DNA of 64,000 nt. It comes from Bdellovibrio bacteriovorus (GTDB taxonomy: Bacteria; Bdellovibrionota; Bdellovibrionia; Bdellovibrionales; Bdellovibrionaceae). A program made the position numbers and the translations under genes. The notes below the pieces were generated by a model, which ran no database searches, was not told the DNA's origin, and saw only the letters and a list, made by a program, of their open reading frames with translations. Location: assembly GCF_001592735.1 (NCBI RefSeq), contig NZ_LUKE01000002.1:124001-188000 (forward strand), in the 5' to 3' direction. This document shows positions 18,164 through 27,252 of the stretch, piece after piece. Numbering within the stretch: position 1 is the stretch's first letter; every line of letters begins with the position of its first letter.

Positions 18164-18772
18164 ATGAATTCTATGAAAAAGACACTCCACCTTTTTAGAC
18201 ACGGCGAAACAGACTGGAACGCGATTCGTCGCCTACAGGGGCATACCGATATTCCACTCAACGACGAAGGCCGCAAACAAGCCCGGGGTCTACAAAAATA
18301 TTTTGCCGAAAATCCGGTGGATGTTTTTTATTCTAGCGACTTAAAACGCGCCCATGAAACAGCCCAGCTTGCGAACTTCGTTTTGCAAAAGCCCTTAACG
18401 ACAAGCCCCGAGTTGCGGGAATCCTTTTTAGGAGACCTTGAAGGAAAAACCCGGGACGAAGTGTTTGTACTTTACGGCGAAGAAGATTGGCAGCGTTGGT
18501 CTTCGGTCCGCGCCGAAGATGCGGATTTTTGTTTGCCAGGCGCTGAAAGTTCTCGCGAAACGGTGTCGCGCGTGCTTCGTTTTTTAACTCGCTTTTGCCA
18601 GGAACATGACTTTACTTCGGCCGGGATTTGCACCCACGGCTTAGTGATGCGCAGGCTTTTACACTCGTTAAATCCGGAGCTAAAAAGCCTGATCGCAGTT
18701 CCAAACTGCAGGGTGTATCCGATCACCTATGATCTAGAACTTAAAAAATTCCACTTTAATCACAGCGAATAA
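18164..18772 (+). CDS. Histidine phosphatase superfamily protein (phosphoglycerate-mutase-like)
   Basis: 202 residues. LFRHGETDWN near the N-terminus carries the catalytic RHG histidine; YSSDLKRAHETA and GICTHGLVMRRLL supply the other conserved positions, including the second His. This set is typical of broad-specificity phosphatases of the GpmB/CobC branch. Start at the ATG at 18164 or, equally plausible, 18173. The last 13 bases overlap the convergent fatty acid isomerase gene. Confidence 0.88.
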   Translation: MNSMKKTLHLFRHGETDWNAIRRLQGHTDIPLNDEGRKQARGLQKYFAENPVDVFYSSDLKRAHETAQLANFVLQKPLTTSPELRESFLGDLEGKTRDEVFVLYGEEDWQRWSSVRAEDADFCLPGAESSRETVSRVLRFLTRFCQEHDFTSAGICTHGLVMRRLLHSLNPELKSLIAVPNCRVYPITYDLELKKFHFNHSE

Positions 18773-21048
18773 CGAGTCAGATCCAAATATCCAAAATCAA
18801 AGTCCGCCGTTTTTTTCTGATGCGCGGTGAGCTCGTCATAGTGCTGCCAAAATTCAGGGTTTGTGCGCGGGATTCCGAATTTAATCACAAGTTTATTAAA
18901 ATCTTTTTCCGTTTTTATGCTCTTGACTTGATTTACAAACGCCCCCACTTGCGCTTCTTCGACGGAAAAAATCATATTGGGATACGAACCCATATAGTCT
19001 TCTTTAATTGTGAGGGTGTCTTCTTCCGGCGCCATACGTAAGGACTCTCCCATGATCCAAGAGATATTTTCATGCTCTTTATTGCGGATGATCGAGAACA
19101 CCCGCAAGTCTTTTTGAGTTCGCACCTTTAACATCGCCAGATCCGGAAAGAATCTCGCAAAAGGTGTTTTGGAAATGGCTTTGATGGAGGCCATCTCGCG
19201 CAATGTTTTTTGGAGTTCGTCGGCTTTAAGCTGGTTTTGAAATTGCTCTGGCGTTTCAATGTTTTTCCAATTTAAGGCGTCAAGCTTGCCGCGCGCTTCG
19301 GGTGTGAGACGATAAAACAAGATCTTTTCGATCATTTGTTTTTTTGTCGCCTTTTCGTAAGTAAACTTCACGCCCGTCGGCTCTGCGGACCCCACGGTGG
19401 GAAACACATAAGTCATTTTAACGTCCGCTAATAATCCGCGATACCATTCGCGACGCAAAGTCAGACGTTCTTCGGGAGGTAAGAACATCAAGAATAACTC
19501 TTCGGCTTCCATGCGGATCATATCCATATAAACGCGAGTTAAAAATTGATGACTGACGTTTCCAAACACATCAAAGTTAACGACTAAATTGTAAACCAAA
19601 CGCTCAAAAAGTGGATAATCTAAAACAAAAACCGTTTTTGGCAAATCCCCTATCGCGCCTTGTTTCACCACCGCATTATCATCATGACGAAAAACCGTTA
19701 AAACCGCATTGGGATTGGTTTTATCCCCATTCCAGATGTCGTTAAGAACATACCCTTCGGGTCTAAAGGTTTTTAAATTATCCACACGGATTTTGCGGTA
19801 CTTTTCACGGTGATCAATCAAGGTCTTATAAAACAGCGGCGTTTCTTTTATATCCACGTCACTGCCAAAAACCCCCGGCAACATCAACAAAGGTGCAACC
19901 TCGTCGGAGTATGATTTTGAAAATACGGTTTTGTCGGATTCGGGCTCCATGAAAAATACATAGAACTGCTCTTGGATCGAGTTCACCGCATTGCTGCCGT
20001 TACAAACCGGGCCTTTAATGAAGGTCGCCACGTGGTATTGGGAGTCCTCCAAAAGAAAACGATAGCGGGCTTTGGTGGGAATATCTTTAAAGGCTAAAAA
20101 CGGATTTTCCGCCACACTTCGTGCGTAAGAAGGTGTGCTAGATGCTTTCCATTTGGTTTCATAAAAGATTTCTTTTACGCGCGAAAGCTTCATAGAGCTT
20201 AATTGGTAAGGTATATGCGTTTTCCTGACGACCGTGCCCGTAAATGGCGTCAGGCAATAATAAAACTTTTTCACCCCCGGATCGTCATTGGGCCTTCGCG
20301 TGGCGATCTCCATCGGATTTTTAGAGCATGCCGTTTTTGAGCGGATCAGTTTAAAAAATAAATTGGAATCTTCGGGAAAGTGAATGTGGGCTAAAAATAA
20401 ATGCTCGAAAATATATCTAGCCACTAAATGTTCTTCGTTGCTAGAGCCATTTAAAAACTTCTCCCACTCTTTGATTTGTTTTTGTGTTTTGACAGGCACC
20501 TTCACTGTCGGAGTTTCCACGGGCGCCCCCGCCTCGATCCACTTTCTCATCGTGGAAAGTTCGACAGAGTTCAGTGGCGGAAACCCATAGGGCATGCCGA
20601 GTTCTTTTAAATCTGTCAGTGTATCGGGGCACACCGCGGATTGGGCGACTTGTTTTTTAATGGCGACTTTTGGATTTTCTGCCCGCAGTTTTAGCAGACT
20701 GAAAAATAAATTCTCTTCAGGTTTTCTTGAAGTGTTAAGCTCAAAGAATCCCATGTTTCGCCATTGTCGGGTCGTGTGGGCATCCACCCACAAGCGTGTG
20801 GGCGGGACACTGGCGGTGCGAAGTCCGTTATAGACGTTGGATTTATTGGCCCCCCGTTCAAATCCTTCACGGCCTTGCAGATTCACCTGGCAAGGGGCAT
20901 TGAAACAGCTGTGGCAGGCCACGCAGCGGTTGTCAAAAAGGGGCTGAACCTCACGCGCATAAAAGTTTTCTGACAATTCGGCCAGCGACACGAAAGGTGT
21001 CATAGTGAGGACTATAACGCTGACACACTTTAACAGAATGAATTGCAT
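18760..21048 (-). CDS. cti: Periplasmic fatty acid cis/trans isomerase
   Basis: 762 residues, the usual length for Cti. A signal peptide is followed by a c-type heme site CVACH (Cys42-His46). The sequence between, FYAREVQPLFDNRC, and later segments (PFTGTVVRKTHIPYQL, YPLFERLVYNLVVNFDVFGNVSHQ) match the Cti family. The enzyme converts cis-unsaturated membrane fatty acids to trans without a cofactor other than heme, stiffening membranes under solvent or heat stress. Presence in an organism that lives partly inside prey suggests membrane adaptation; that is inference. Confidence 0.9.
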   Translation of the reverse strand: MQFILLKCVSVIVLTMTPFVSLAELSENFYAREVQPLFDNRCVACHSCFNAPCQVNLQGREGFERGANKSNVYNGLRTASVPPTRLWVDAHTTRQWRNMGFFELNTSRKPEENLFFSLLKLRAENPKVAIKKQVAQSAVCPDTLTDLKELGMPYGFPPLNSVELSTMRKWIEAGAPVETPTVKVPVKTQKQIKEWEKFLNGSSNEEHLVARYIFEHLFLAHIHFPEDSNLFFKLIRSKTACSKNPMEIATRRPNDDPGVKKFYYCLTPFTGTVVRKTHIPYQLSSMKLSRVKEIFYETKWKASSTPSYARSVAENPFLAFKDIPTKARYRFLLEDSQYHVATFIKGPVCNGSNAVNSIQEQFYVFFMEPESDKTVFSKSYSDEVAPLLMLPGVFGSDVDIKETPLFYKTLIDHREKYRKIRVDNLKTFRPEGYVLNDIWNGDKTNPNAVLTVFRHDDNAVVKQGAIGDLPKTVFVLDYPLFERLVYNLVVNFDVFGNVSHQFLTRVYMDMIRMEAEELFLMFLPPEERLTLRREWYRGLLADVKMTYVFPTVGSAEPTGVKFTYEKATKKQMIEKILFYRLTPEARGKLDALNWKNIETPEQFQNQLKADELQKTLREMASIKAISKTPFARFFPDLAMLKVRTQKDLRVFSIIRNKEHENISWIMGESLRMAPEEDTLTIKEDYMGSYPNMIFSVEEAQVGAFVNQVKSIKTEKDFNKLVIKFGIPRTNPEFWQHYDELTAHQKKTADFDFGYLDLTRYSL

Positions 21049-21103
21049 ATATGTGGGCTCCCTGTATATTGAAACAATAGTAACTTAAAATCTAAGGACG
21101 ATC

Positions 21104-21622
21104 ATGGATAAAATTCCTTCTCAAACAGTGCAAAATTCGATTGACCAAATCTGCGGGATTACCGAGGAAGCGGACCTTGAGCTCGCGTCCCAGCATTTTT
21201 TTGATGTCCAACCGGATTTGGGTGGCTTTTTCATGGAGTTTATCGAGGACATGAGCGAGGAAGCTCAAGACTTGGGCTTTATGATGGCTTTAATTTTAAA
21301 TAAAGCTTTTGAGGATCAGTATAAAAAAATCCGCCCTATGAACGAAGACGAAGTGGTTGCGCGTTTTGAAGCCAATGAAGCTGAGTTTGAAAGTTTCTTA
21401 AAGATCAATGACGATATGATTGCCGACCTTCAAGATAAGGCGCGCGCCGAAGGACAGCCGGAAGTCTTTAATTATATCGTCGAAGAACTTTTCATGTCGC
21501 CAGAGCTTGAACCCGCCTTGGGCGCTAATGAACAGATTCATCTTTTCATTATCTGTAAATTCTTGATTGATTGCCTGAATGAGATGGCCAAAGAAGGCGC
21601 GCCAGAACTCGTTCGCCACTAA
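21104..21622 (+). CDS. Hypothetical acidic cytoplasmic protein
   Basis: 172 residues, strongly acidic (many Glu and Asp), helical, no signal peptide and no domain I recognise. AAGGACG seven bases before the ATG is a good ribosome-binding site. It is divergent from cti. Function unknown. Confidence 0.72.
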   Translation: MDKIPSQTVQNSIDQICGITEEADLELASQHFFDVQPDLGGFFMEFIEDMSEEAQDLGFMMALILNKAFEDQYKKIRPMNEDEVVARFEANEAEFESFLKINDDMIADLQDKARAEGQPEVFNYIVEELFMSPELEPALGANEQIHLFIICKFLIDCLNEMAKEGAPELVRH

Positions 21623-21637
21623 AAATGCCAGGTTCTT

Positions 21638-22060
21638 TTAGCCGCTTTTCTTTAAGATGACGTTGATATCGTCGATCTCTTCTTTAAAGTAGTCATTTTC
21701 TCGCAAACGAATATGGGGATCCTTCGCGGTCCCCTCTTGAATACTGCGAATCACACGCCGAGCATTATACAAAGGCCCCGCAATCCGACTGGTGAGGCGA
21801 TTAAAAACAAAAACTCCCGCCAGCAGGCACACGGCTAAGGGAATGGTTTGATAGATTAAAAAACTCACCTTATAACGCGATAAAAATTCGGCTGCCGACA
21901 TCGAGCCCACGACCTCTTCGACTTGCGAAACGAAAAGATACCCTGCCGCCACTTGGCCCATAAATAGCGACATGACAAAAAGCCCCACGTACATCAATAC
22001 GTCGTATTGAACCTCACGGTTGACGATCAAGCGCCGGCGCGCATGGGGTTTTTGGTCCAT
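21638..22060 (-). CDS. Two-helix membrane protein with HAMP domain
   Basis: 140 residues. Two hydrophobic segments (about 20-48 and 66-88) bracket a short periplasmic loop, followed by a HAMP linker (FNRLTSRIAGPLYNARRVIRSIQEG..., ending DDINVILKKSG). No kinase, cyclase or methyl-accepting domain follows, so this is a stand-alone sensor/transmitter fragment or an adaptor. The ATG is preceded by GGAG. Confidence 0.78.
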   Translation of the reverse strand: MDQKPHARRRLIVNREVQYDVLMYVGLFVMSLFMGQVAAGYLFVSQVEEVVGSMSAAEFLSRYKVSFLIYQTIPLAVCLLAGVFVFNRLTSRIAGPLYNARRVIRSIQEGTAKDPHIRLRENDYFKEEIDDINVILKKSG

Positions 22061-22124
22061 AAAAGACTCCTCTTGCTTAGGTATCCATTCTACCGGAAAA
22101 CTTCCCCCGGAGCCCGCGCTTTAA

Positions 22125-22177
22125 GGTGCCAGGTCCTATTTCTGTACATACCGCTTCCGTAAACAGGACCTGGCACC
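22125..22177. repeat. REP-like palindrome, 13-bp inverted repeat
   Basis: GGTGCCAGGTCCT at 22125-22137 is repeated in perfect inverse at 22165-22177 with a 27-base loop. It lies in the 228-base region between divergent genes, so it is not a simple terminator. A related half (TGCCAGGTTCT) lies at 21626-21636. Similar GGTGCC palindromes occur as REP elements in other genomes. Confidence 0.7.
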
Positions 22178-22288
22178 AAAAAGTGTCACAACCTTGAACT
22201 TTTTTTCGGCATCTCCTTTAGAGACGGCGTTAATGGCTTCTTAACCGCGATTCGCACTGGCCGTGGCATTGCATCGTCTTTAGCTTGT

Positions 22289-23206
22289 ATGAAAACCCTT
22301 TTCGCCCTCACCTTATCCATCCTGCTTTTCGGAGCTCACGTGGCCCACGCGGAAGTAACTCGCGTTTTGGTCTCCGTCGGCGAGCTCGGGCCCAATAAGG
22401 ATTTGCAGTGGCGAAAAGAGATCTGCGCTGACATCCATAACATCGGCAATCAAATGATGACGGAGGGTGTTCAAGTCACCTGCCGCCAAGACTCTATTCA
22501 CGTGATTGATACTTACCTGCAACAGCTTAAGGGTGATAACCAGTACCATATCCGCGTCTTAAAGGGTTTTAAAGGGGCTTACCGTCTTTCCGTTTCTAAT
22601 TGGAATCGTCAATTTGAGAGCGATTTTGCAACCCTGGGATGGAATATCGGCCGAGAGCCTCACACCCGGGATCTGGGACAAGATGGCCTGATGGTCGTTT
22701 TAACAAATTTCTTTTCTTACCTTGAAAACGAAACCGCGCTTAAAACCGAGTGGCTTTTAAATGCCCGCACTCTTTCAAACGCCATCACCTATGACTTTAA
22801 AAATCTATCGTTTAAGTCGGTGAAAGATCGTAAGCGCATTTCCGTGGCGACAGCTTTGCGACTCTTTGAGCAAGAAAATCCTGAAAATATGGACTACCTG
22901 CGCAGCCGTCAAGAAATGGCCTTGGCCTACGCGGCGATCGCGCGAAATGATTTAAATATCTTAAATCCCGAAGACAACCTGCTAGACATCTTAGAAAAGG
23001 CGGCCCTGCAAGGAAGACAGGCCGCTTTAAGATGGAGCCGCGTCATCACATTTGACGAACGAGCGGTTTCAAAATTAACTTTGGAGCTGATCCAAGAGGC
23101 TTCCGACGAAGCCCTGCCTGGCGGAAACGATGTCCAGCAAAGGCCCGTCACTTCGGAGCTGCCGACCCCGAAAAAGGCGCTAGGCAAGTTGGTTTATTTA
23201 TTTTAA
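22289..23206 (+). CDS. Hypothetical exported protein
   Basis: 305 residues with a Sec signal peptide (MKTLFALTLSILLFGAHVAHAE). The mature N-terminal region (VTRVLVSVGELGPNKDLQWRKEIC) is mixed alpha/beta; the C-terminal region is helical with a TPR-like flavour but no clear repeats. No domain recognised. Convergent with the HD-GYP gene. Confidence 0.72.
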   Translation: MKTLFALTLSILLFGAHVAHAEVTRVLVSVGELGPNKDLQWRKEICADIHNIGNQMMTEGVQVTCRQDSIHVIDTYLQQLKGDNQYHIRVLKGFKGAYRLSVSNWNRQFESDFATLGWNIGREPHTRDLGQDGLMVVLTNFFSYLENETALKTEWLLNARTLSNAITYDFKNLSFKSVKDRKRISVATALRLFEQENPENMDYLRSRQEMALAYAAIARNDLNILNPEDNLLDILEKAALQGRQAALRWSRVITFDERAVSKLTLELIQEASDEALPGGNDVQQRPVTSELPTPKKALGKLVYLF

Positions 23207-23220
23207 GTGGACCAGGGCGT

Positions 23221-24192
23221 TTAAGCTGACTTTTTAACAGCTTCCTGCAAGGACATTTTTAAAGCGACAAACGCCGGCTTATGGAAGGGCTGACCTAGTG
23301 TGAGCTCAATATACTGAATGGCGGCCGCCGCATTTTTAGGATGCGGATTATTCACCGACTCCATCACTAATTCCGAAAAACAATCCGCTAAAGCTACGAT
23401 TCGCGCAAACGGATTCATCTTAATATCCCGGATGCGACGAGGATACCCTTGCCCGTGTGCATTTTCGTGATGTTCCAGCGCCATGGCGATCACATCTTCA
23501 GAGATCGAAGGCATGGTTCTTAAAATTTCTACTCCTCGATACACGTGCGACTCATATATCGCCGTTTGTTCACGGTTCATCGCATGTCTAGGAAGTTCTA
23601 AGATATCATCAGGAATGTCTTTAAGGCCCACATCGTGAAGCAGGGCTCCTAGAGCTAACTTTTCTAAGTTTTGTGACAGCGTCCACTTCATGGATTTGGC
23701 GATGATCACCGACACGGCAGAGACCATCATCGAATGGCGAATCAAACCGTCGTTCAGACTGTTCATCATCTCCACCACCGAAGAAATATCGGTTTTACGA
23801 TCTACCAAAATTTGAATAGATTTACTGATGACTTTAGAGTGCTCGAGTGCTTGGTGATCAAAACCTAACTGCGAGATTTCGTTAAATATAGACTCTGCGG
23901 CTTTAGAAAGGACCAGGGCCTTTTTATCTTCGGCGATGGCCTCGTTTTCTAAAACAATCCCCGCCACCGTCAACGCTTTACCCACACACTTGTGATATTC
24001 CGACTTACGCACATAAAGCCACTCGGATCGTTCAGGGAAATGCATTTGATCAAAAAGGACTTTAGCGCCCTCTTTTAAGATCATCACGTAATTGTGTTCC
24101 GAGAGTTTTAAAAATAGATCGACCGGAACCTGGGTTCCGGCGATAAACTGCTCTTTAGAAACTGCAACGTACTCTTCGTGCTTTGGACTCAT
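23221..24192 (-). CDS. HD-GYP domain protein
   Basis: 323 residues. The C-terminal half is an HD-GYP phosphodiesterase-type domain: LLHDVGLKDIP keeps the HD pair, ALEHHENAHGQGYPRRI keeps the HHE and GYP region, and the later DVYDALT-like motif is DCFSELV. The N-terminal ~110 residues form a separate sensing domain starting FIAGTQVPVDLFLKL, seen in other HD-GYP proteins. The family degrades cyclic-di-GMP, so the protein probably links that messenger to motility or predation. A sigma-28-type -10 box at 24202-24209 precedes the start by only 9 bases. Confidence 0.88.
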   Translation of the reverse strand: MSPKHEEYVAVSKEQFIAGTQVPVDLFLKLSEHNYVMILKEGAKVLFDQMHFPERSEWLYVRKSEYHKCVGKALTVAGIVLENEAIAEDKKALVLSKAAESIFNEISQLGFDHQALEHSKVISKSIQILVDRKTDISSVVEMMNSLNDGLIRHSMMVSAVSVIIAKSMKWTLSQNLEKLALGALLHDVGLKDIPDDILELPRHAMNREQTAIYESHVYRGVEILRTMPSISEDVIAMALEHHENAHGQGYPRRIRDIKMNPFARIVALADCFSELVMESVNNPHPKNAAAAIQYIELTLGQPFHKPAFVALKMSLQEAVKKSA

Positions 24193-24201
24193 GTGAATCT
24201 C

Positions 24202-24228
24202 TTATCGGACCTCTTGAGGATACCTTGA
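24202..24228 (-). promoter_or_regulatory. Sigma-28-type promoter of the HD-GYP gene
   Basis: On the minus strand TCCGATAA (24209 to 24202) matches 7 of 8 bases of the FliA -10 box GCCGATAA. Exactly 15 bases upstream lies TCAA (consensus TAAA). The -10 box is 9 bases from the ATG. Confidence 0.6.
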
Positions 24229-24253
24229 GATTCTCATTTTGAGACAGGACTTT

Positions 24254-24268
24254 GTGCCCGCCAGGCAC
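24254..24268. repeat. Short GTGCC/GGCAC palindrome
   Basis: GTGCC and GGCAC arms with a 5-base loop between the HD-GYP promoter and the end of the exported-ligase operon. It shares the GTGCC core with the palindrome at 22125-22177. There is no T-run, so a terminator role is doubtful. Confidence 0.4.
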
Positions 24269-24274
24269 CCAGGG

Positions 24275-24817
24275 CTATCGCCCTTCAATTAAGCGCAACG
24301 AAGCCTCGATCCATTTCTTTTTAGAGGTCACATAAAAACGCAGCTTTTCGGGATGAGAGGCCTTGGAGTTTAATGTCAGCTCAATAGGATCAATCTGCTT
24401 CCATGCCTGCCCATTCTTTTCAATAAAGCGAACTTGGAAGGTCCCACGACGGACTTCGTCTACGGACACCTTAGAAAACTTAGGGTGGGCTATATTAAAC
24501 ACGCCCTGCATGGGGGCCGCTCCGTCCGTAAATAAAAATCTGGGGACAGGGACGCTGTAGCGCTCTTTAATCATGTCGCCGGTGATGATGCAGGCAGAAA
24601 GGCGGATCTCAGCTTCAACGAAGTCTTTTTTAGAATTTAAGTCCGACTTATCGATATTAAATCTAACTTGGCTGATTTCCTTTTGCCCTTCATAAGTGCA
24701 TGACGACGTCATCCCAAATAAAAGATTGAGTTTGTATTTAAACGCCACCTCTTGAGCTAGAGAAATATGGGACGCGAATAGCACTGCTATAACAGAAATT
24801 AATTTAAGCCTAGCCAT
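24275..24817 (-). CDS. Hypothetical exported protein, last gene of the ligase operon
   Basis: 180 residues with a signal peptide (MARLKLISVIAVLFASHISLAQ). Predicted beta-rich, two cysteines in the mature part (SSCTYEG, SACIITG) that could form a disulfide. No family recognised. Its start lies 19 bases inside the 3' end of the 817-residue gene, so it is translationally coupled to the operon. Confidence 0.72.
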   Translation of the reverse strand: MARLKLISVIAVLFASHISLAQEVAFKYKLNLLFGMTSSCTYEGQKEISQVRFNIDKSDLNSKKDFVEAEIRLSACIITGDMIKERYSVPVPRFLFTDGAAPMQGVFNIAHPKFSKVSVDEVRRGTFQVRFIEKNGQAWKQIDPIELTLNSKASHPEKLRFYVTSKKKWIEASLRLIEGR

Positions 24818-27252
24818 TTGTTCTTCTCCTCAATTAACTGAAATGCGGTTGTGACCGGGATTTCGCCATATGAAAAATTCTGTTCAACCAGTGCATGCTC
24901 TTTCATATGCGGTCTAAATACATGCAAACTGACTGACGTATTTTTTAACTTCTTTAATAAAAACTTTAAAATCACGTCTTTTGAATTCGACTGCGCAATC
25001 CAATTAAAGAAAGCCTTCGCGCGGGCTTCTTCCGTGTTTTGTCCTAGGACCTGATGGATCGCCATGACAAATACAAATCTTTCGTGCGCCTCTTCGTCGA
25101 TTTTGATGTTTTCTCTAGATGTTTTTCTAAGATTTAAGATCTCGCTTTCTAATTCTTTGATCCAGCCCGTGTTATTACCACCTTGTGCGAATAACGGAGA
25201 CAAATCTTTCCAGGACATTTTCACGTCCCAAGACAACTCTGCTTGTTTGTCGTCTTCAGGTTTTGGCAATAGCCCCGCTTGCATGGATTTTAAATCCATA
25301 TTCAGCGATGACGTAATTTGCGAAAGCGCGTAGAGCGTTAACGGCCTTTTTTCCGTGTAGAAGTGCGTACACGTCAATTTAAAGCTTCCGTCAAAGAATC
25401 GAGTTTGTGGGTTATTCGCGTCAGCTTCAAAGGCGGCCCATGTCGTGCAGACTTCATTGGCAGGATCATTGCCCAGCGAAAAGCGCTTGCTAGAGTCGGC
25501 AGAGCTTTCCAGTAAATAAAAGCGATGACGTTGATCCACCAAGTTTGATGGGTTCAAGGACTCTGGCTTTAGATCTATGAAACCATCCCAACGAGTCTTG
25601 GTCGTTTTAAAAAACCACACATTCGAGTGCATGTATTTGTTGATATAGTCAGCATCATATTTTACTTCGGCATATTTCCCATGATAGTCCGCCTCTTTAC
25701 CTACTTCGCCTTTTTTTACAAGTTCCGCCATGGGAACACGATACACCCCGCCCTTTTGCGCTAAGGCCGAGTATGACCATGTTAAAACAGGTAACTTTGC
25801 AAATCTGGTAACGGCGCGAAAAAAAACTTGAGCACTGAAATCATAACCGCGAGAATCACCAAAACCAACGAGCGCATTATTTTCGTCTTCCATGTAAACA
25901 TAGTGACGGCTTAAAAAGCGGTACGATCCACCAAAGTTTGCTTGCGGTCGTACGCGAGAAGATTTGTAAATTTCAAGATATCCACTGGCCACCGCTCCCG
26001 CCGTCCAGCCGGACTCGACAGTAAAGCTTTGACCTCGCTTAAGTTGATCTATGGATGCCCCCATCACCATCTCTTTGGTCAATGTCCACGGCGATTTTGA
26101 AGCCGTCTCCTTAGATGAAGCAAAAGAGCTAAATAGGTATTTACGCATATAACCTGGGCCCACGCCAATGCCTGCGCGCGCGGGTCCGAGAGACTTTCCG
26201 TAACCCACGTTTATGGTCACAATTAAATCGACGGAGTCATTAATACGATACAGATTCGCCGGAGAATTCGAGTGTGGATTTTTTAAAATTTTTCTTTTAA
26301 TACGGAACATAAATCCAGGGCCCACGCTAAAGCCACCAAGGCCTTTATCGTATTCGTAAGCAACATAGGGAGAATGCGCCAGCAAATACTTTGCAAGACC
26401 TTCCACATCTTCATAGCGATTTGAGATAAAATCCCGAATCTTTGCATCCAGACGGTCAAAAGTGAAATCCACTTCCAAGCCTTCCGGATTTTTCATCAAA
26501 ACACCATCACGGATGACTTCGCCATATTGGAAATTTTGAACTTGAGATAAAAAGATGTTTTTCTCTCTCAATAACGAAGCACGGCGGGAAAGAAGCTTCA
26601 CCGCATTCCACTGTGCGAGTGAATTAGGCATGCCGGCTTTTTGAAAGGCTTTCGCTAAGGCAAAAGCCGTCAGATCTTTGGTACGCATGCGGAAACTCTC
26701 TAGATCTTCGGGCTTAAGGGTCTTTGCCACTTCAAATGGAATTTCTGCAGACAAAAGATTTGGATTTGAAAGCGTGTCATTCATACCTAGGCATAAGTGC
26801 TCGGAATCAACACAACCTAGCCATAATAAATCCACAGCCGGCGCAGCACCTTGGGCCTTGAGAGCTTGCCGTAAAGACTTTTTCACGTAAAGATGAACCC
26901 AATCCCCTTCATGAGTCCAAGACTCAAAGATATTTTCCATTTTGGCTTGCAAGGGAGCCTCTTTAGATAAACGTAAAAAACGTTGGAAAATGGCATTGGG
27001 AATTATAATTTTCTGACCATTGGCCCACTGCGAGTCAAAGATTCCATTTCCTGTAGACAAAAGTAAAACTTGATCGCGTGCCGCACGAAACTCTAAGGCA
27101 CTTGAGAAAATATACTTGCTCTCGCCATTTTGTAAGACGACTTCTTGCGAATCAATTTGCGCCGACCAATGGTCGCGATTGTCCGCGAATGCTGTCACCG
27201 ACAGCACCATCGTTATTACTAAATAAAAAAATGCCAAGATCTTAGAAATCAT
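24799..27252 (-). CDS. Large hypothetical exported protein of the ligase operon
   Basis: 817 residues with a signal peptide ending near VTAFAD. Mixed composition with a central beta-rich, barrel-like stretch containing Gly-rich strands (VGPGFMFRIKRK, GYGKSLGPARAGIGVGPGY) and a short CTTW motif in NEVCTTWAAFEA that echoes the NCTTW of the gene just upstream. No domain recognised. It overlaps that gene by 4 bases (ATGA), so it must be made together with it. A role as scaffold or substrate handler of the ligases is only inference. Confidence 0.75.
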   Translation of the reverse strand: MISKILAFFYLVITMVLSVTAFADNRDHWSAQIDSQEVVLQNGESKYIFSSALEFRAARDQVLLLSTGNGIFDSQWANGQKIIIPNAIFQRFLRLSKEAPLQAKMENIFESWTHEGDWVHLYVKKSLRQALKAQGAAPAVDLLWLGCVDSEHLCLGMNDTLSNPNLLSAEIPFEVAKTLKPEDLESFRMRTKDLTAFALAKAFQKAGMPNSLAQWNAVKLLSRRASLLREKNIFLSQVQNFQYGEVIRDGVLMKNPEGLEVDFTFDRLDAKIRDFISNRYEDVEGLAKYLLAHSPYVAYEYDKGLGGFSVGPGFMFRIKRKILKNPHSNSPANLYRINDSVDLIVTINVGYGKSLGPARAGIGVGPGYMRKYLFSSFASSKETASKSPWTLTKEMVMGASIDQLKRGQSFTVESGWTAGAVASGYLEIYKSSRVRPQANFGGSYRFLSRHYVYMEDENNALVGFGDSRGYDFSAQVFFRAVTRFAKLPVLTWSYSALAQKGGVYRVPMAELVKKGEVGKEADYHGKYAEVKYDADYINKYMHSNVWFFKTTKTRWDGFIDLKPESLNPSNLVDQRHRFYLLESSADSSKRFSLGNDPANEVCTTWAAFEADANNPQTRFFDGSFKLTCTHFYTEKRPLTLYALSQITSSLNMDLKSMQAGLLPKPEDDKQAELSWDVKMSWKDLSPLFAQGGNNTGWIKELESEILNLRKTSRENIKIDEEAHERFVFVMAIHQVLGQNTEEARAKAFFNWIAQSNSKDVILKFLLKKLKNTSVSLHVFRPHMKEHALVEQNFSYGEIPVTTAFQLIEEKNKWLGLN

